Below, in pieces: positions 34,200-43,009 of a stretch of 64,000 nt of DNA (the first letter of the stretch is position 1; the number at the start of each line of letters is the position of its first letter). Made by a program: the position numbers and the translations under genes. The notes under the pieces are model-generated. The model searched no databases. It had not been told where the DNA came from and worked only from the letters and a program-made list of their open reading frames with translations. The stretch is taken from assembly GCA_028692395.1 (NCBI GenBank), contig JAQUXP010000003.1:1-64000 (forward strand), in the 5' to 3' direction. Origin of the DNA: Lachnospiraceae bacterium. Its GTDB lineage: Bacteria > Bacillota > Clostridia > Lachnospirales > Lachnospiraceae.

Positions 34200-35378
34200 A
34201 TGCTACTTTACTATGAATTCAATAATTATTGTTCATTTAACACAGAAAGTGAATTCTCAATGGAGGCTCCAACTGGAAAAGTAAAGAATCGCTTTCCAAA
34301 CAATTATTATTCAAATGACACAGGATATGATGTGCTAAAAACAGCAGTCATTGTTGGGGAAAATGCCGGTGGTAAATCAAACTTTATTAATAGTATCAAA
34401 TTTGTAAAATCATTATTTGATAACAATGCTCCAGTAAAGACTATTCGTTCATATGTTAATTCACATAGTTTGACAAAGAATCAGAATCCTATACAGACAT
34501 ATGAAATGACATTTTTGCATCAAAATAACGTAATATACACATATGGGCTTTCCATAGATAAGGATGGCATTATTTCTGAGAGATTAGAGAAACAGGCAAA
34601 AAGAAAGGGTACTTCTATCACTGTATTTCAGATTGATAGAGGTGAGAATGGAAAATATTCATTCATAAAGGGAAACGCTGAAAGAGAAGGTAAAGCAACC
34701 ACGCAAAATAGTAATAATAGCTATGGTCTGTTTGTTTCTAAACTTGCATTATTGGGAAACATAGATGCTCAGAATACCATAGAATGGTTCCTGACAAAAC
34801 TATATCCTGGAGCGGTACAGACGGATCAGGAATCAGATATAAAAAAGAGAGAAACTGATTTTGAAATTTTAAAAACAGATAAATATTTAGAAATATTCCG
34901 TATGGTTGACTACAGTATATGTGGAATAGAATTAGATGAAGAAAAGCCGTTTAGTAAAACCCTGATTATAAGAAAAGATGCATCTGGAAATGAATATCGT
35001 AGAGAACTACAGGAAGATTCAACAGGTGTGCGTGAATTCTTTGCGTGGGCAGTGCAGATTTATAGAGTAGTAGAGGAAAATAAGATTGTATTTGCAGACG
35101 AGATGGATCGTGTATTAAACCCAGTGCTTTCAGATAGAGTGATTGCTTATATTAATGGTTGCGAGCATAATGGACAGTTTATTTTTTCGACTCATAATGT
35201 GCTGCATCTGGATTTAAAGAGATATATGAAGGAACAGATCTATTTCATAACAAAAGATGAAGGGAGTCTGACATCTGAATTATATTCACTTGCAGATTTT
35301 CCAGAGGTTCGTTATGAATTAACAAAAATTTATGAGTTTTATATGAAAGGAATTCTGGGAGGGACTGCCAGTGAGTAG
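34200..35378 (+). CDS. RloA/AbiLi-like AAA ATPase (phage-defence type)
   Basis: An ABC/AAA-type ATPase of the AAA_15/AAA_21 class, 392 residues. Walker A is GENAGGKSN (53-61), Walker B IVFADEMD, and the H-loop FSTHN. With a RloB-type gene overlapping its end it forms the RloAB pair, related to lactococcal AbiL (AbiLi/AbiLii), where the ATPase is thought to sense infection and control a toxic partner. AGAAGGGA precedes the ATG. The frame is intact although the partner looks truncated. Low-GC codon use and location in a decayed island suggest horizontal origin. Confidence 0.85.
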   Translation: MLLYYEFNNYCSFNTESEFSMEAPTGKVKNRFPNNYYSNDTGYDVLKTAVIVGENAGGKSNFINSIKFVKSLFDNNAPVKTIRSYVNSHSLTKNQNPIQTYEMTFLHQNNVIYTYGLSIDKDGIISERLEKQAKRKGTSITVFQIDRGENGKYSFIKGNAEREGKATTQNSNNSYGLFVSKLALLGNIDAQNTIEWFLTKLYPGAVQTDQESDIKKRETDFEILKTDKYLEIFRMVDYSICGIELDEEKPFSKTLIIRKDASGNEYRRELQEDSTGVREFFAWAVQIYRVVEENKIVFADEMDRVLNPVLSDRVIAYINGCEHNGQFIFSTHNVLHLDLKRYMKEQIYFITKDEGSLTSELYSLADFPEVRYELTKIYEFYMKGILGGTASE

Positions 35379-35701
35379 ACCAACAAGAATTCTACAAAAA
35401 AGATTTGTTGTATTCTGTGAAGGCGATACGGAGTACAACTACATAGATCGAATGAGAAAGAACCAAGGAGTGCAATTGGTTCTGAAACCAATCAATATGC
35501 ATGGTGGTGGGTATTCCAACTTCCTGAAGAAGATTAGGACAGAGGCATCTTCAAACTGTTTAGCCAAGTTTATAATTGTTGATGCTGATAGAATTATGAG
35601 CAATGAGGGGGAAATGGTTTGGTGTAGTAATGGTGTAGTCCCCCAAAAAACACACTTTATAAAGATTTTAGAAACCTGCAAAGCCAGTAAAATCAAGACT
35701 T

Positions 35702-35739
35702 TGCAAAAAATATCTGAAAATATTAGCACTCTCCTATTG
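35702..35739 (+). repeat. Right direct repeat bounding the accessory island
   Basis: Partner of 31324-31361, offset 4,378 bp. It runs into the left arm and spacer of the CIRCE element. Confidence 0.75.
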
Positions 35740-35749
35740 ACAGTGCTAA
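35723..35749. promoter_or_regulatory. CIRCE operator (HrcA site)
   Basis: TTAGCACTC, a 9-bp spacer, CAGTGCTAA. It matches the CIRCE consensus except one base in the right arm (C for G). It overlaps the clpB -35, so HrcA binding should block transcription until heat or protein stress. Confidence 0.93.
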
Positions 35750-35765
35750 TAACGAGTGTTATATT
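35737..35765 (+). promoter_or_regulatory. clpB promoter
   Basis: TTGACA, exactly 17 bp, TATATT: a near-consensus sigma-A promoter embedded in CIRCE. Confidence 0.9.
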
Positions 35766-35844
35766 ACAGATAGCACAAGTAAATGAAACCCTTACACAAG
35801 CTATTTACCTGTGTTGAATGATAGAAAAAGAGGAGGATTAGGTT

Positions 35845-38439
35845 ATGAATATAGCAAAATTCACACAGAAATCGCAGGAAGCGGTTCAGAATCTTGAAAA
35901 AGCGGCCTATGATTTCGGAAATCAGGAAATTGAGCAGGAACATCTGCTTTATGTACTTTATCAGCAGGAGGACAGTCTGATAAAGAAAATGATAGAGAAG
36001 ATGGAGATTAACACAGAGCATTTCTTCGGAACCCTGGAGAGTGCGTTGAAGGCACGGGTGAAGGTTTCCGGAGGACAGCCCTACGTGGGACAGTACCTGA
36101 ATCAGGCACTGATTCATGCGGAGGATGAGGCAAAGTCCATGGGAGATGAATATGTATCCGTGGAGCATCTGTTCCTGGCACTTCTGAAGTATGCCAGCCC
36201 ATCCATGAAGAAAATCTGGAAGGAATATGGCATTACAGGAGACCGGTTTTTGAAGGCTTTAAGTACCGTGCGGGGTAACCAGAGAGTAACCTCGGATAAC
36301 CCGGAGGCGACCTATGATACACTGAAAAAATATGGTGTTGATCTGGTGGAGAAGGCAAGAAATCAAAAGCTGGATCCGGTGATCGGGCGAGATGAGGAGA
36401 TCAGAAATGTAATCCGTATTCTGTCCCGTAAGACTAAGAACAACCCGGTGCTGATTGGTGAGGCAGGTGTTGGTAAGACAGCAGCGGTGGAAGGCTTAAG
36501 TCAGCGTATCGTCAAGGGCGATGTGCCGGAGGGACTGAAGGACAAGACCATCTTTTCCCTGGATATGGGCGCACTGGTTGCCGGTGCCAAATACCGGGGT
36601 GAATTCGAGGAACGTCTGAAGGCGGTACTGGAGGAGATCCGAAAAAGTGATGGCAAGATTATCCTGTTTATCGACGAGCTGCATCTGATTGTAGGGGCAG
36701 GAAAGACGGACGGTGCCATGGATGCCGGAAATATGCTGAAACCTATGCTGGCCAGGGGGGAACTGCACTGTATCGGCGCTACCACCCTGGATGAATACCG
36801 GGAATATATCGAAAAGGATGCGGCGCTGGAGCGGCGTTTTCAGCCGGTGCTGGTGGATGAGCCCAGTGTGGAGGATACCATCTCCATTCTTCGTGGTCTG
36901 AAAGAACGCTATGAGGTTTATCACGGAGTTAAGATTACAGATGGTGCTCTTGTGGCAGCTGCGACACTTTCGGATCGATATATCAGTGACCGGTTCCTGC
37001 CGGATAAGGCAATTGACCTGGTGGATGAAGCCTGTGCACTGATTAAGACAGAGCTGGATTCCATGCCCACCGAGCTGGATGAGCAGAGACGTAAAATCAT
37101 GCAGATGGAGATTGAAGAGGCAGCACTGAAAAAAGAGACGGATAATCTCAGTCGGGAACGTCTGGAGGATCTTCAGAAAGAGCTGGCGGAGCTTCGGGAC
37201 ACCTTCAATGTGCAGAAAGCACAGTGGGAAAATGAAAAGACCTCGGTGGAAAAGCTGTCCGTACTGCGTGAGCAGATTGAGGACGTGAATCAGCAGATTG
37301 AGCACGCAAAGCAGATCAGTGATCTGAATAAGGCAGCCGAGCTGCAGTATGGGGAGCTGCCAAGATTACAGCGGCAGCTGGCAATCGAGGAAGAGCGTGT
37401 AAGCAAGGCAGATCTTTCTCTGGTACATGAAAGTGTCACAGATGATGAGATTGCCAGAATTGTATCCAACTGGACTGGAATTCCGGTGGCAAAGCTGACA
37501 GAAGGGGAGAGGAATAAGATCCTGAATCTGGAAGATGAGCTGCATCTGCGGGTTGTAGGGCAGGAGGAAGCAGTTTCTCTGGTATCGGATGCGATTATCC
37601 GTTCCAAAGCAGGGATCAAGGATCCCAGAAAACCCATCGGCTCATTTCTGTTTCTGGGACCTACCGGAGTGGGTAAGACGGAGCTAGCGAAAACCCTGGC
37701 TCAGCAGTTATTTGACGATGAGAACAATATAGTCCGCATCGATATGAGCGAATATATGGAGAAATACTCCGTGTCCAGACTGATCGGAGCGCCTCCGGGA
37801 TATGTAGGCTACGAGGAGGGCGGTCAGCTGACAGAAGCGGTGCGCCGGAAACCATATTCGGTGGTTTTATTCGATGAGATTGAGAAAGCTCATCCGGATG
37901 TGTTTAATGTTTTGCTGCAGGTGCTGGATGATGGCCGTGTGACGGATTCTCAGGGCAGAACCGTGGACTTTAAGAACACGATTCTGATTATGACCTCCAA
38001 TATTGGTTCTACCTATCTGCTGGATGGCATCGATGAGGACGGAAATATTCGCGAGGATGCGAAAAATATGGTAATGCAGGATCTGCGGAATCATTTTCGT
38101 CCGGAATTTCTGAATCGTCTGGATGAGACGATTTTGTTTAAACCATTGACAAAAGCGAATATTGGTAATATTGTAGATCTGTTGGTGAAAGACCTGAACA
38201 AACGGCTGAATATGCAGGAGCTTTCCATCACTCTGACACCGGAGGCGAAGGACTTTATCGTAGAACATGGGTATGACCCGGTTTACGGAGCCCGTCCGCT
38301 GAAGCGTTATCTGCAGAAGCATGTGGAAACTCTGACTGCGAAACTGATTCTGGGTGGAAATGTCAGCATTGGCAGCACCGTACAGATTACAGTGGATCAG
38401 GATACATTGAAAGCCGAAATAATTTCGGAGGAAAAGTAA
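35845..38439 (+). CDS. clpB: ATP-dependent disaggregase ClpB
   Basis: A cytoplasmic Hsp100 that resolves protein aggregates with DnaK. It has an N-terminal double Clp repeat (1-150), AAA-1 with Walker [10 protein letters not shown] (about 208-216), the coiled-coil middle domain (about 410-520), AAA-2 with GPTGVGKTE (about 603-611) and a C-terminal D2-small domain. 864 residues is full length. GAGGAGG precedes the ATG. CIRCE and the promoter show HrcA control. Confidence 0.98.
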   Translation: MNIAKFTQKSQEAVQNLEKAAYDFGNQEIEQEHLLYVLYQQEDSLIKKMIEKMEINTEHFFGTLESALKARVKVSGGQPYVGQYLNQALIHAEDEAKSMGDEYVSVEHLFLALLKYASPSMKKIWKEYGITGDRFLKALSTVRGNQRVTSDNPEATYDTLKKYGVDLVEKARNQKLDPVIGRDEEIRNVIRILSRKTKNNPVLIGEAGVGKTAAVEGLSQRIVKGDVPEGLKDKTIFSLDMGALVAGAKYRGEFEERLKAVLEEIRKSDGKIILFIDELHLIVGAGKTDGAMDAGNMLKPMLARGELHCIGATTLDEYREYIEKDAALERRFQPVLVDEPSVEDTISILRGLKERYEVYHGVKITDGALVAAATLSDRYISDRFLPDKAIDLVDEACALIKTELDSMPTELDEQRRKIMQMEIEEAALKKETDNLSRERLEDLQKELAELRDTFNVQKAQWENEKTSVEKLSVLREQIEDVNQQIEHAKQISDLNKAAELQYGELPRLQRQLAIEEERVSKADLSLVHESVTDDEIARIVSNWTGIPVAKLTEGERNKILNLEDELHLRVVGQEEAVSLVSDAIIRSKAGIKDPRKPIGSFLFLGPTGVGKTELAKTLAQQLFDDENNIVRIDMSEYMEKYSVSRLIGAPPGYVGYEEGGQLTEAVRRKPYSVVLFDEIEKAHPDVFNVLLQVLDDGRVTDSQGRTVDFKNTILIMTSNIGSTYLLDGIDEDGNIREDAKNMVMQDLRNHFRPEFLNRLDETILFKPLTKANIGNIVDLLVKDLNKRLNMQELSITLTPEAKDFIVEHGYDPVYGARPLKRYLQKHVETLTAKLILGGNVSIGSTVQITVDQDTLKAEIISEEK

Positions 38440-38443
38440 AGCT

Positions 38444-38617
38444 ATGATACCAAAAGATCCGGTCATGCTGCTTAGCTATATTAACACAAAGCTGAGAGAT
38501 TTCTATCCGTCCCTGGCAGCTTTGTGCGAAGACTGCCAGGAATCTGAGGAAGAAATCAAGGATAAGCTGCTTGGCATCGATTATACTTATGATGAAGCTT
38601 TGAACAGATTTATGTAA
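38444..38617 (+). CDS. DUF4250 domain small protein
   Basis: 57 residues, MIPKDPVMLLSYINTKLRDF to ALNRFM, matching the DUF4250 family, which is widespread in Clostridia and of unknown function. It starts 4 bp after the clpB stop, with GGAGG inside the end of clpB as its ribosome site, so it is translated from the heat-shock transcript. A terminator follows. Confidence 0.88.
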   Translation: MIPKDPVMLLSYINTKLRDFYPSLAALCEDCQESEEEIKDKLLGIDYTYDEALNRFM

Positions 38618-38642
38618 ATGCATCGTAATCAAAAAGGAATGC

Positions 38643-38694
38643 AAAACGTCCGGGAAGCCCCTGAGAAATCTACAGGGATTCCCGGGCGTTTTTT
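38643..38694 (+). terminator. Terminator of the clpB-DUF4250 operon
   Basis: A long stem: AACGTCCGGGAAGCCCCTG against CAGGGATTCCCGGGCGTT with small internal mismatches, then TTTTTT. Confidence 0.92.
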
Positions 38695-38729
38695 CTGCTT
38701 AAGACTATACAGAAAACCAGAATCTATGC

Positions 38730-38735
38730 TACAAT
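38730..38735 (+). promoter_or_regulatory. Possible extended -10 promoter
   Basis: TGCTACAAT, about 60 bp before the methyltransferase gene; the -35 is poor. Confidence 0.35.
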
Positions 38736-38794
38736 AAAGTTTGGAAATAAGGAGAGCAACCGAAAAAACTGCAATTACAGGAAAGTAGAGTTTT

Positions 38795-39577
38795 ATGATG
38801 GATAGAGAAGAAAAGGACGATGCGCTGGAATCCTATCAGAGCTTTGCCAAAGTATATGATTTATTTATGAATGATGTGCCTTATGAAGAGTGGGGCGTTT
38901 ATCTTACCGGGCTTCTGAGAGAATATGGGATTACCGACGGACTGGTGCTGGAGCTGGGATGCGGAACCGGAAGTATGACGGAGCTGCTGGCAGATGCGGG
39001 ATATGATATGATCGGTGTTGATAATTCTGAGGATATGCTGGAAATCGCCATGGAAAAGCGGCTGGTTACCGGACAGGAGATCCTGTATCTGTATCAGGAT
39101 ATGCGGGAATTCGAGCTTTACGGAACAGTCCGGGCAGTGGTGAGCATCTGTGATTCCATGAATTATCTGCTGGAGGAGCAGGAGCTTCTGACGGTATTTC
39201 GGCTGGTAAATAATTACCTGGATCCCGGTGGATATTTTATCTTTGACCTGAATACAATCTATAAGTATCAGCAGATTGGCGAGTCCACCATTGCAGAGAA
39301 TCGCCAGGAAGCCAGCTTTATCTGGGATAATTATTACGATGAGGATACGCAGATCAATGAATACGAGCTGGCAATCTTTCTTCCGGAGGGGGAAGAGGGC
39401 CTGTATCGAAAATACGAGGAAATCCATGAGCAGCGGGGATATTCTCTCGAGACAGTGAAGAGACTCATAGAACAGTCCGGGCTGCAGTATGTGACCGCCT
39501 ATGATGCATTTACACGGGAACCACCGAGAGCGGAAAGTGAGCGCATCTATGTGGTTGCCCGGGAATCCGGAAAATAG
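38795..39577 (+). CDS. Class I SAM-dependent methyltransferase
   Basis: SAM-binding motif I is LELGCGTGSM near residue 50, followed by the acidic loop GVDNSEDML; overall a Methyltransf_25/YxiB-like protein of 260 residues. The substrate is unknown. It starts a same-strand run with hslO and nadE but no functional link is evident. The ATG is doubled (ATGATG); a GGAAAG lies about 9 nt upstream. Confidence 0.88.
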   Translation: MMDREEKDDALESYQSFAKVYDLFMNDVPYEEWGVYLTGLLREYGITDGLVLELGCGTGSMTELLADAGYDMIGVDNSEDMLEIAMEKRLVTGQEILYLYQDMREFELYGTVRAVVSICDSMNYLLEEQELLTVFRLVNNYLDPGGYFIFDLNTIYKYQQIGESTIAENRQEASFIWDNYYDEDTQINEYELAIFLPEGEEGLYRKYEEIHEQRGYSLETVKRLIEQSGLQYVTAYDAFTREPPRAESERIYVVARESGK

Positions 39578-39616
39578 ACGGATCGATTGATAGAAGAGAA
39601 CAGGAGAGATTTGAAT

Positions 39617-40495
39617 ATGAAAGATTATATCGTAAGAGCCACAGCAGCTGACGGGCAGATCCGTGCATTTGCTGCAACAACAAGAGAACTGGTAGAGACA
39701 GCCAGAGTGGATCATAACACAAGCCCGGTGGCAACGGCAGCGCTTGGAAGAACACTGACTGCAGGTGCCATGATGGGAATTATGATGAAAGGGGATCGTG
39801 ATATCCTTACCATTCAGATTAAGGGAGACGGACCTCTTGGGGGAATTACTGTAACGGGAGACTCCCATGGAAGAGTAAAAGGTTATGTAAACCAACCGGA
39901 GGTGCTGATTCCTGCAAATGGGGCGGGAAAGCTGGATGTGGGTGCCGCTGTAGGCTACGGAACCTTACAGGTGATCAAGGATCTGGGACTGAAGGAGCCT
40001 TATACCGGACAGGTGCAGCTGCAGACCAGTGAAATCGCAGATGATCTGACCTATTATTTTGCAGTCAGTGAGCAGGTTCCTTCCTCAGTGGGACTGGGTG
40101 TGCTGATGGAAAAGAACAATACCGTAAAGCAGGCCGGTGGATTTATCCTGCAGCTGATGCCAGGAACAGAGGAAGAAGTGATTGAGAAGTTGGAGAAGAA
40201 TCTGTCCGGGGTATCTTCGGTCACCTCAATGCTGGAAGCTGGTGATACTCCGGAGGAGATACTGGCAAAACTCCTGGTGGATCTGAAGCCTGAGATCAAT
40301 GACCGCATTGTTCCGGAGTTTTACTGTAATTGTGACAAGCAGCGTGTGGCGAAGGCCCTGATCAGTATCGGAAAGAAAGAACTGGAGAACATGATTGCAG
40401 ATGGCGAGCCGGTGGAATTGAACTGCCATTTTTGCAACAGCAATTATGAGTTTACCATAGACGAGCTGAAGGAGCTTTTGGAGCTGGCTCAGTAG
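39617..40495 (+). CDS. hslO: Redox-regulated chaperone Hsp33
   Basis: A holdase chaperone activated by oxidation. The four zinc cysteines are present as CNC (237/239) and CHFC (270/273). The body (RALVETA-like REL, GPLGGITV, GRVKGYV) is typical. The frame opens 30 bp upstream, but AGGAGA 7 nt before the ATG of MKDYIVRATA sets the start (292 residues). Confidence 0.96.
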   Translation: MKDYIVRATAADGQIRAFAATTRELVETARVDHNTSPVATAALGRTLTAGAMMGIMMKGDRDILTIQIKGDGPLGGITVTGDSHGRVKGYVNQPEVLIPANGAGKLDVGAAVGYGTLQVIKDLGLKEPYTGQVQLQTSEIADDLTYYFAVSEQVPSSVGLGVLMEKNNTVKQAGGFILQLMPGTEEEVIEKLEKNLSGVSSVTSMLEAGDTPEEILAKLLVDLKPEINDRIVPEFYCNCDKQRVAKALISIGKKELENMIADGEPVELNCHFCNSNYEFTIDELKELLELAQ

Positions 40496-40529
40496 CCAGA
40501 AGACGATACAGGAGCATGAGAGGTAGAAG

Positions 40530-42446
40530 ATGAGACAGGGATTTGTAAAAGTAGGAGCAGCGACACCGAAGATTCAGGTTGCCGACTGTGTGGAAAATGC
40601 AGACCGGATTGTGGAAAAGATTCAGGAAATGGCGCAGGAGGGTGCAAAGGTATGCGTCCTTCCAGAATTATGTCTGACCGGATATACGAATAGTGATTTA
40701 TTCTGGCAGGAGCGGCTTTTGAAGGAATCCCTTCGGCAGCTGGGAGCGATTGCGAAGCGTACCAAACAGGTGGATGCCCTGATTTTTATAGGACTTCCCA
40801 TGGAGGAGCGGGGCAAGCTGTATAATGTGGCGGCGGTTCTGAATCATGGAAGAATTCTGGGAATTGTGCCTAAGCGTTACCTTCCCAATTATAATGAATT
40901 CTATGAGATGCGTCATTTTACCGAAGCAGGAACGGAAGTTCATATGACGAAGGTGTGCGGACAGGAAGTCCCATTTGGAAGCCATATCCTCTTTGCCTGT
41001 GAGGAAATGCCTCATCTGGTGGTGGGAGCAGAGATTTGTGAGGACCTCTGGGTGCCGAATCCGCCAAGCACGGAACATGCCCTGGCGGGAGCCACAGTGA
41101 TTGTGAATCTTTCTGCCAGTGACGAGATGACGGGAAAGGACGTTTACCGCAGAAATCTGATTAATACTACTGCAGCCCGGCTGATCTGCGGATATATCTA
41201 TGCCACCGCAGGGGAGGGAGAGTCTTCCACGGATCTGGTATTCGGCGGTCACAATCTGATCAGTGAGAATGGTTCTCTGCTTGCTGAGGCAAAGCGCTTT
41301 GGAAATCAGAGCGTCTATGCGGACCTGGATGTGGATCGTCTGGTCAGTGAACGGCGCAGGATGACAACCTATCCCAGTCAGAATCCCTGTGATTACCAGG
41401 TCGTATCATTTTCTGTAAGGCTGGAAGACACCAGACTTACTCGTACTTTTGCCCCCCAGCCCTTTGTGCCGTCTGATATGACAAGAAGGAAGGAGCGGTG
41501 TGATGAGATCCTGAATATTCAGGCTCTGGGACTGAAGAAACGTCTGGAACACACCCACTGTCAGACGGCAGTCATCGGAATCTCAGGCGGACTGGATTCT
41601 ACGCTGGCACTGCTGGTGACAAGAAGAGCGTTTGATATGCTGGGGATGGACAGAAGTCAGATTTTGTGTGTGACCATGCCCTGTTTTGGCACAACAGACA
41701 GGACCTATGCCAATGCCTGTGAACTGACAAAATCAATCGGTGCCACATTAATCGAAGTGGATATTAAGGAAGCGGTGACACTGCATTTTCGGGATATTGG
41801 TCAGGATATAGAAAAGCATGATGTTACTTATGAGAATGGCCAGGCCAGAGAGCGGACACAGGTACTGATGGATATTGCCAATCAGCGGGGCGGCATGGTG
41901 ATTGGAACAGGAGATCTCTCGGAGCTGGCTCTTGGCTGGGCTACCTATAATGGGGACCACATGTCCATGTATGCGGTAAATGTCTCGGTTCCCAAGACGC
42001 TGGTGCGTCATCTGGTACAGTATTATGCAGATACCTGTGGGGAGGAAAAGCTTTCTAAAATTCTGCTGGATGTGCTGGACACGCCGGTAAGTCCGGAGCT
42101 TCTTCCCCCAAAGGACGGAGTCATCTCTCAGAAGACAGAGGATCTGGTGGGACCCTATGAGCTTCACGACTTTTTCCTGTATTATATGCTCAGGGCCGGC
42201 TATGAGCCACTTAAGATCTACCGAATTGCCAGGGTGGCATTTGCAGGTATTTATGAGGATAAGACGATTCTGAAATGGCTGAAAACCTTTTATCGGCGGT
42301 TCTTTATGCAGCAGTTTAAGCGTTCCTGTCTGCCGGACGGACCAAAGGTTGGATCCGTGGCAGTTTCTCCCCGGGGAGACCTCAGGATGCCAAGTGATGC
42401 CTGTGTCAGAATCTGGCTGGACACTCTGGATGAGGCAGAGGTGTAG
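40530..42446 (+). CDS. nadE: Glutamine-dependent NAD+ synthetase
   Basis: It makes NAD from nicotinate adenine dinucleotide. An N-terminal nitrilase-type glutaminase domain (residues 1-290; catalytic Glu in LPELCLTGY and Cys in GAEICEDLW) is joined to an ATP-pyrophosphatase domain with the loop GISGGLDST near 350. 638 residues is normal for the two-domain form. GAGAGG precedes the ATG. It converges on the next gene with a 9-bp gap. Confidence 0.97.
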   Translation: MRQGFVKVGAATPKIQVADCVENADRIVEKIQEMAQEGAKVCVLPELCLTGYTNSDLFWQERLLKESLRQLGAIAKRTKQVDALIFIGLPMEERGKLYNVAAVLNHGRILGIVPKRYLPNYNEFYEMRHFTEAGTEVHMTKVCGQEVPFGSHILFACEEMPHLVVGAEICEDLWVPNPPSTEHALAGATVIVNLSASDEMTGKDVYRRNLINTTAARLICGYIYATAGEGESSTDLVFGGHNLISENGSLLAEAKRFGNQSVYADLDVDRLVSERRRMTTYPSQNPCDYQVVSFSVRLEDTRLTRTFAPQPFVPSDMTRRKERCDEILNIQALGLKKRLEHTHCQTAVIGISGGLDSTLALLVTRRAFDMLGMDRSQILCVTMPCFGTTDRTYANACELTKSIGATLIEVDIKEAVTLHFRDIGQDIEKHDVTYENGQARERTQVLMDIANQRGGMVIGTGDLSELALGWATYNGDHMSMYAVNVSVPKTLVRHLVQYYADTCGEEKLSKILLDVLDTPVSPELLPPKDGVISQKTEDLVGPYELHDFFLYYMLRAGYEPLKIYRIARVAFAGIYEDKTILKWLKTFYRRFFMQQFKRSCLPDGPKVGSVAVSPRGDLRMPSDACVRIWLDTLDEAEV

Positions 42447-42455
42447 TCAAAAACA

Positions 42456-42902
42456 TCAGGCCGCAGCCTTGTCGAGGGCGGCGTTGATGGCATCCAGAAG
42501 CAGGATAGAGGTATACTTGTTATTATCAGAATAAGTGATATTATCCGTGGACTGCGTCAGGTAGATCTGACTGGCCATGTCTTCCAGGGTGGGCTCCATC
42601 AGAGGGTACATGACGGTGGCGGTTTCACTTAAGTTTACAAGCTCGATGGCGTTGATGTGATTGGAATCTACGGTGACCTGGACATCGAAGGTCTGATCGC
42701 TTAATTCCACAGAGGAGGTGTAGACGCCGGGAACATAGACCGCTGCCTCGGCTGCTGTCTGATCAGCGTCTGCACTCTGTTTTTCTTTTCCACCGAACAT
42801 TACGAAGATTAACGTAATGGTTACGGCAGCCAGGATCAGGAAAATTGCGGTATAGATGATTTCCTTCATATGTAACACGATAATTTTTGTTTTTGAACTC
42901 AT
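42456..42902 (-). CDS. Single-pass membrane protein with FMN-binding-like domain
   Basis: One membrane helix (IIYTAIFLILAAVTITLIFVMF, residues about 15-36), an Ala/Asp linker, then about 100 residues with the layout of FMN-binding (RnfG/NqrC-like) domains: YVPGVYTSSVELSDQTFDVQ at the start and LLLDAINAAL at the end. The SGATxTS flavinylation-type motif is replaced by NNKYTS, so covalent FMN attachment is unlikely. GGAG is 5 nt before the ATG. Function unknown. Confidence 0.7.
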   Translation of the reverse strand: MSSKTKIIVLHMKEIIYTAIFLILAAVTITLIFVMFGGKEKQSADADQTAAEAAVYVPGVYTSSVELSDQTFDVQVTVDSNHINAIELVNLSETATVMYPLMEPTLEDMASQIYLTQSTDNITYSDNNKYTSILLLDAINAALDKAAA

Positions 42903-43009
42903 GGATGCTCCTTTGCTCTGTGCGCGGACGGTGTGCAGCCAGCAATCTGCCTTTGTAATAGGATATTCGAAGGGGCCGGATTTTATGAATAGGTGGTGGG
43001 AAGTACATT

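Larger units (their letters stand above)
35371..35817 (+). pseudogene. RloB/AbiLii-like protein, probably truncated
   Basis: Starts with GTG behind GGGAGG and overlaps rloA by 8 bp. FVVFCEGDTEYNYIDRMRKN and FIIVDADRI match the Toprim-like N-terminal part of RloB. After about residue 90 the family resemblance ends, and the last 40 codons run through the island's right direct repeat, the CIRCE element and the clpB promoter. RloB proteins normally have about 200 residues, so the 3' part was probably lost at the island edge. The defence pair is therefore probably inactive. Confidence 0.65.
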
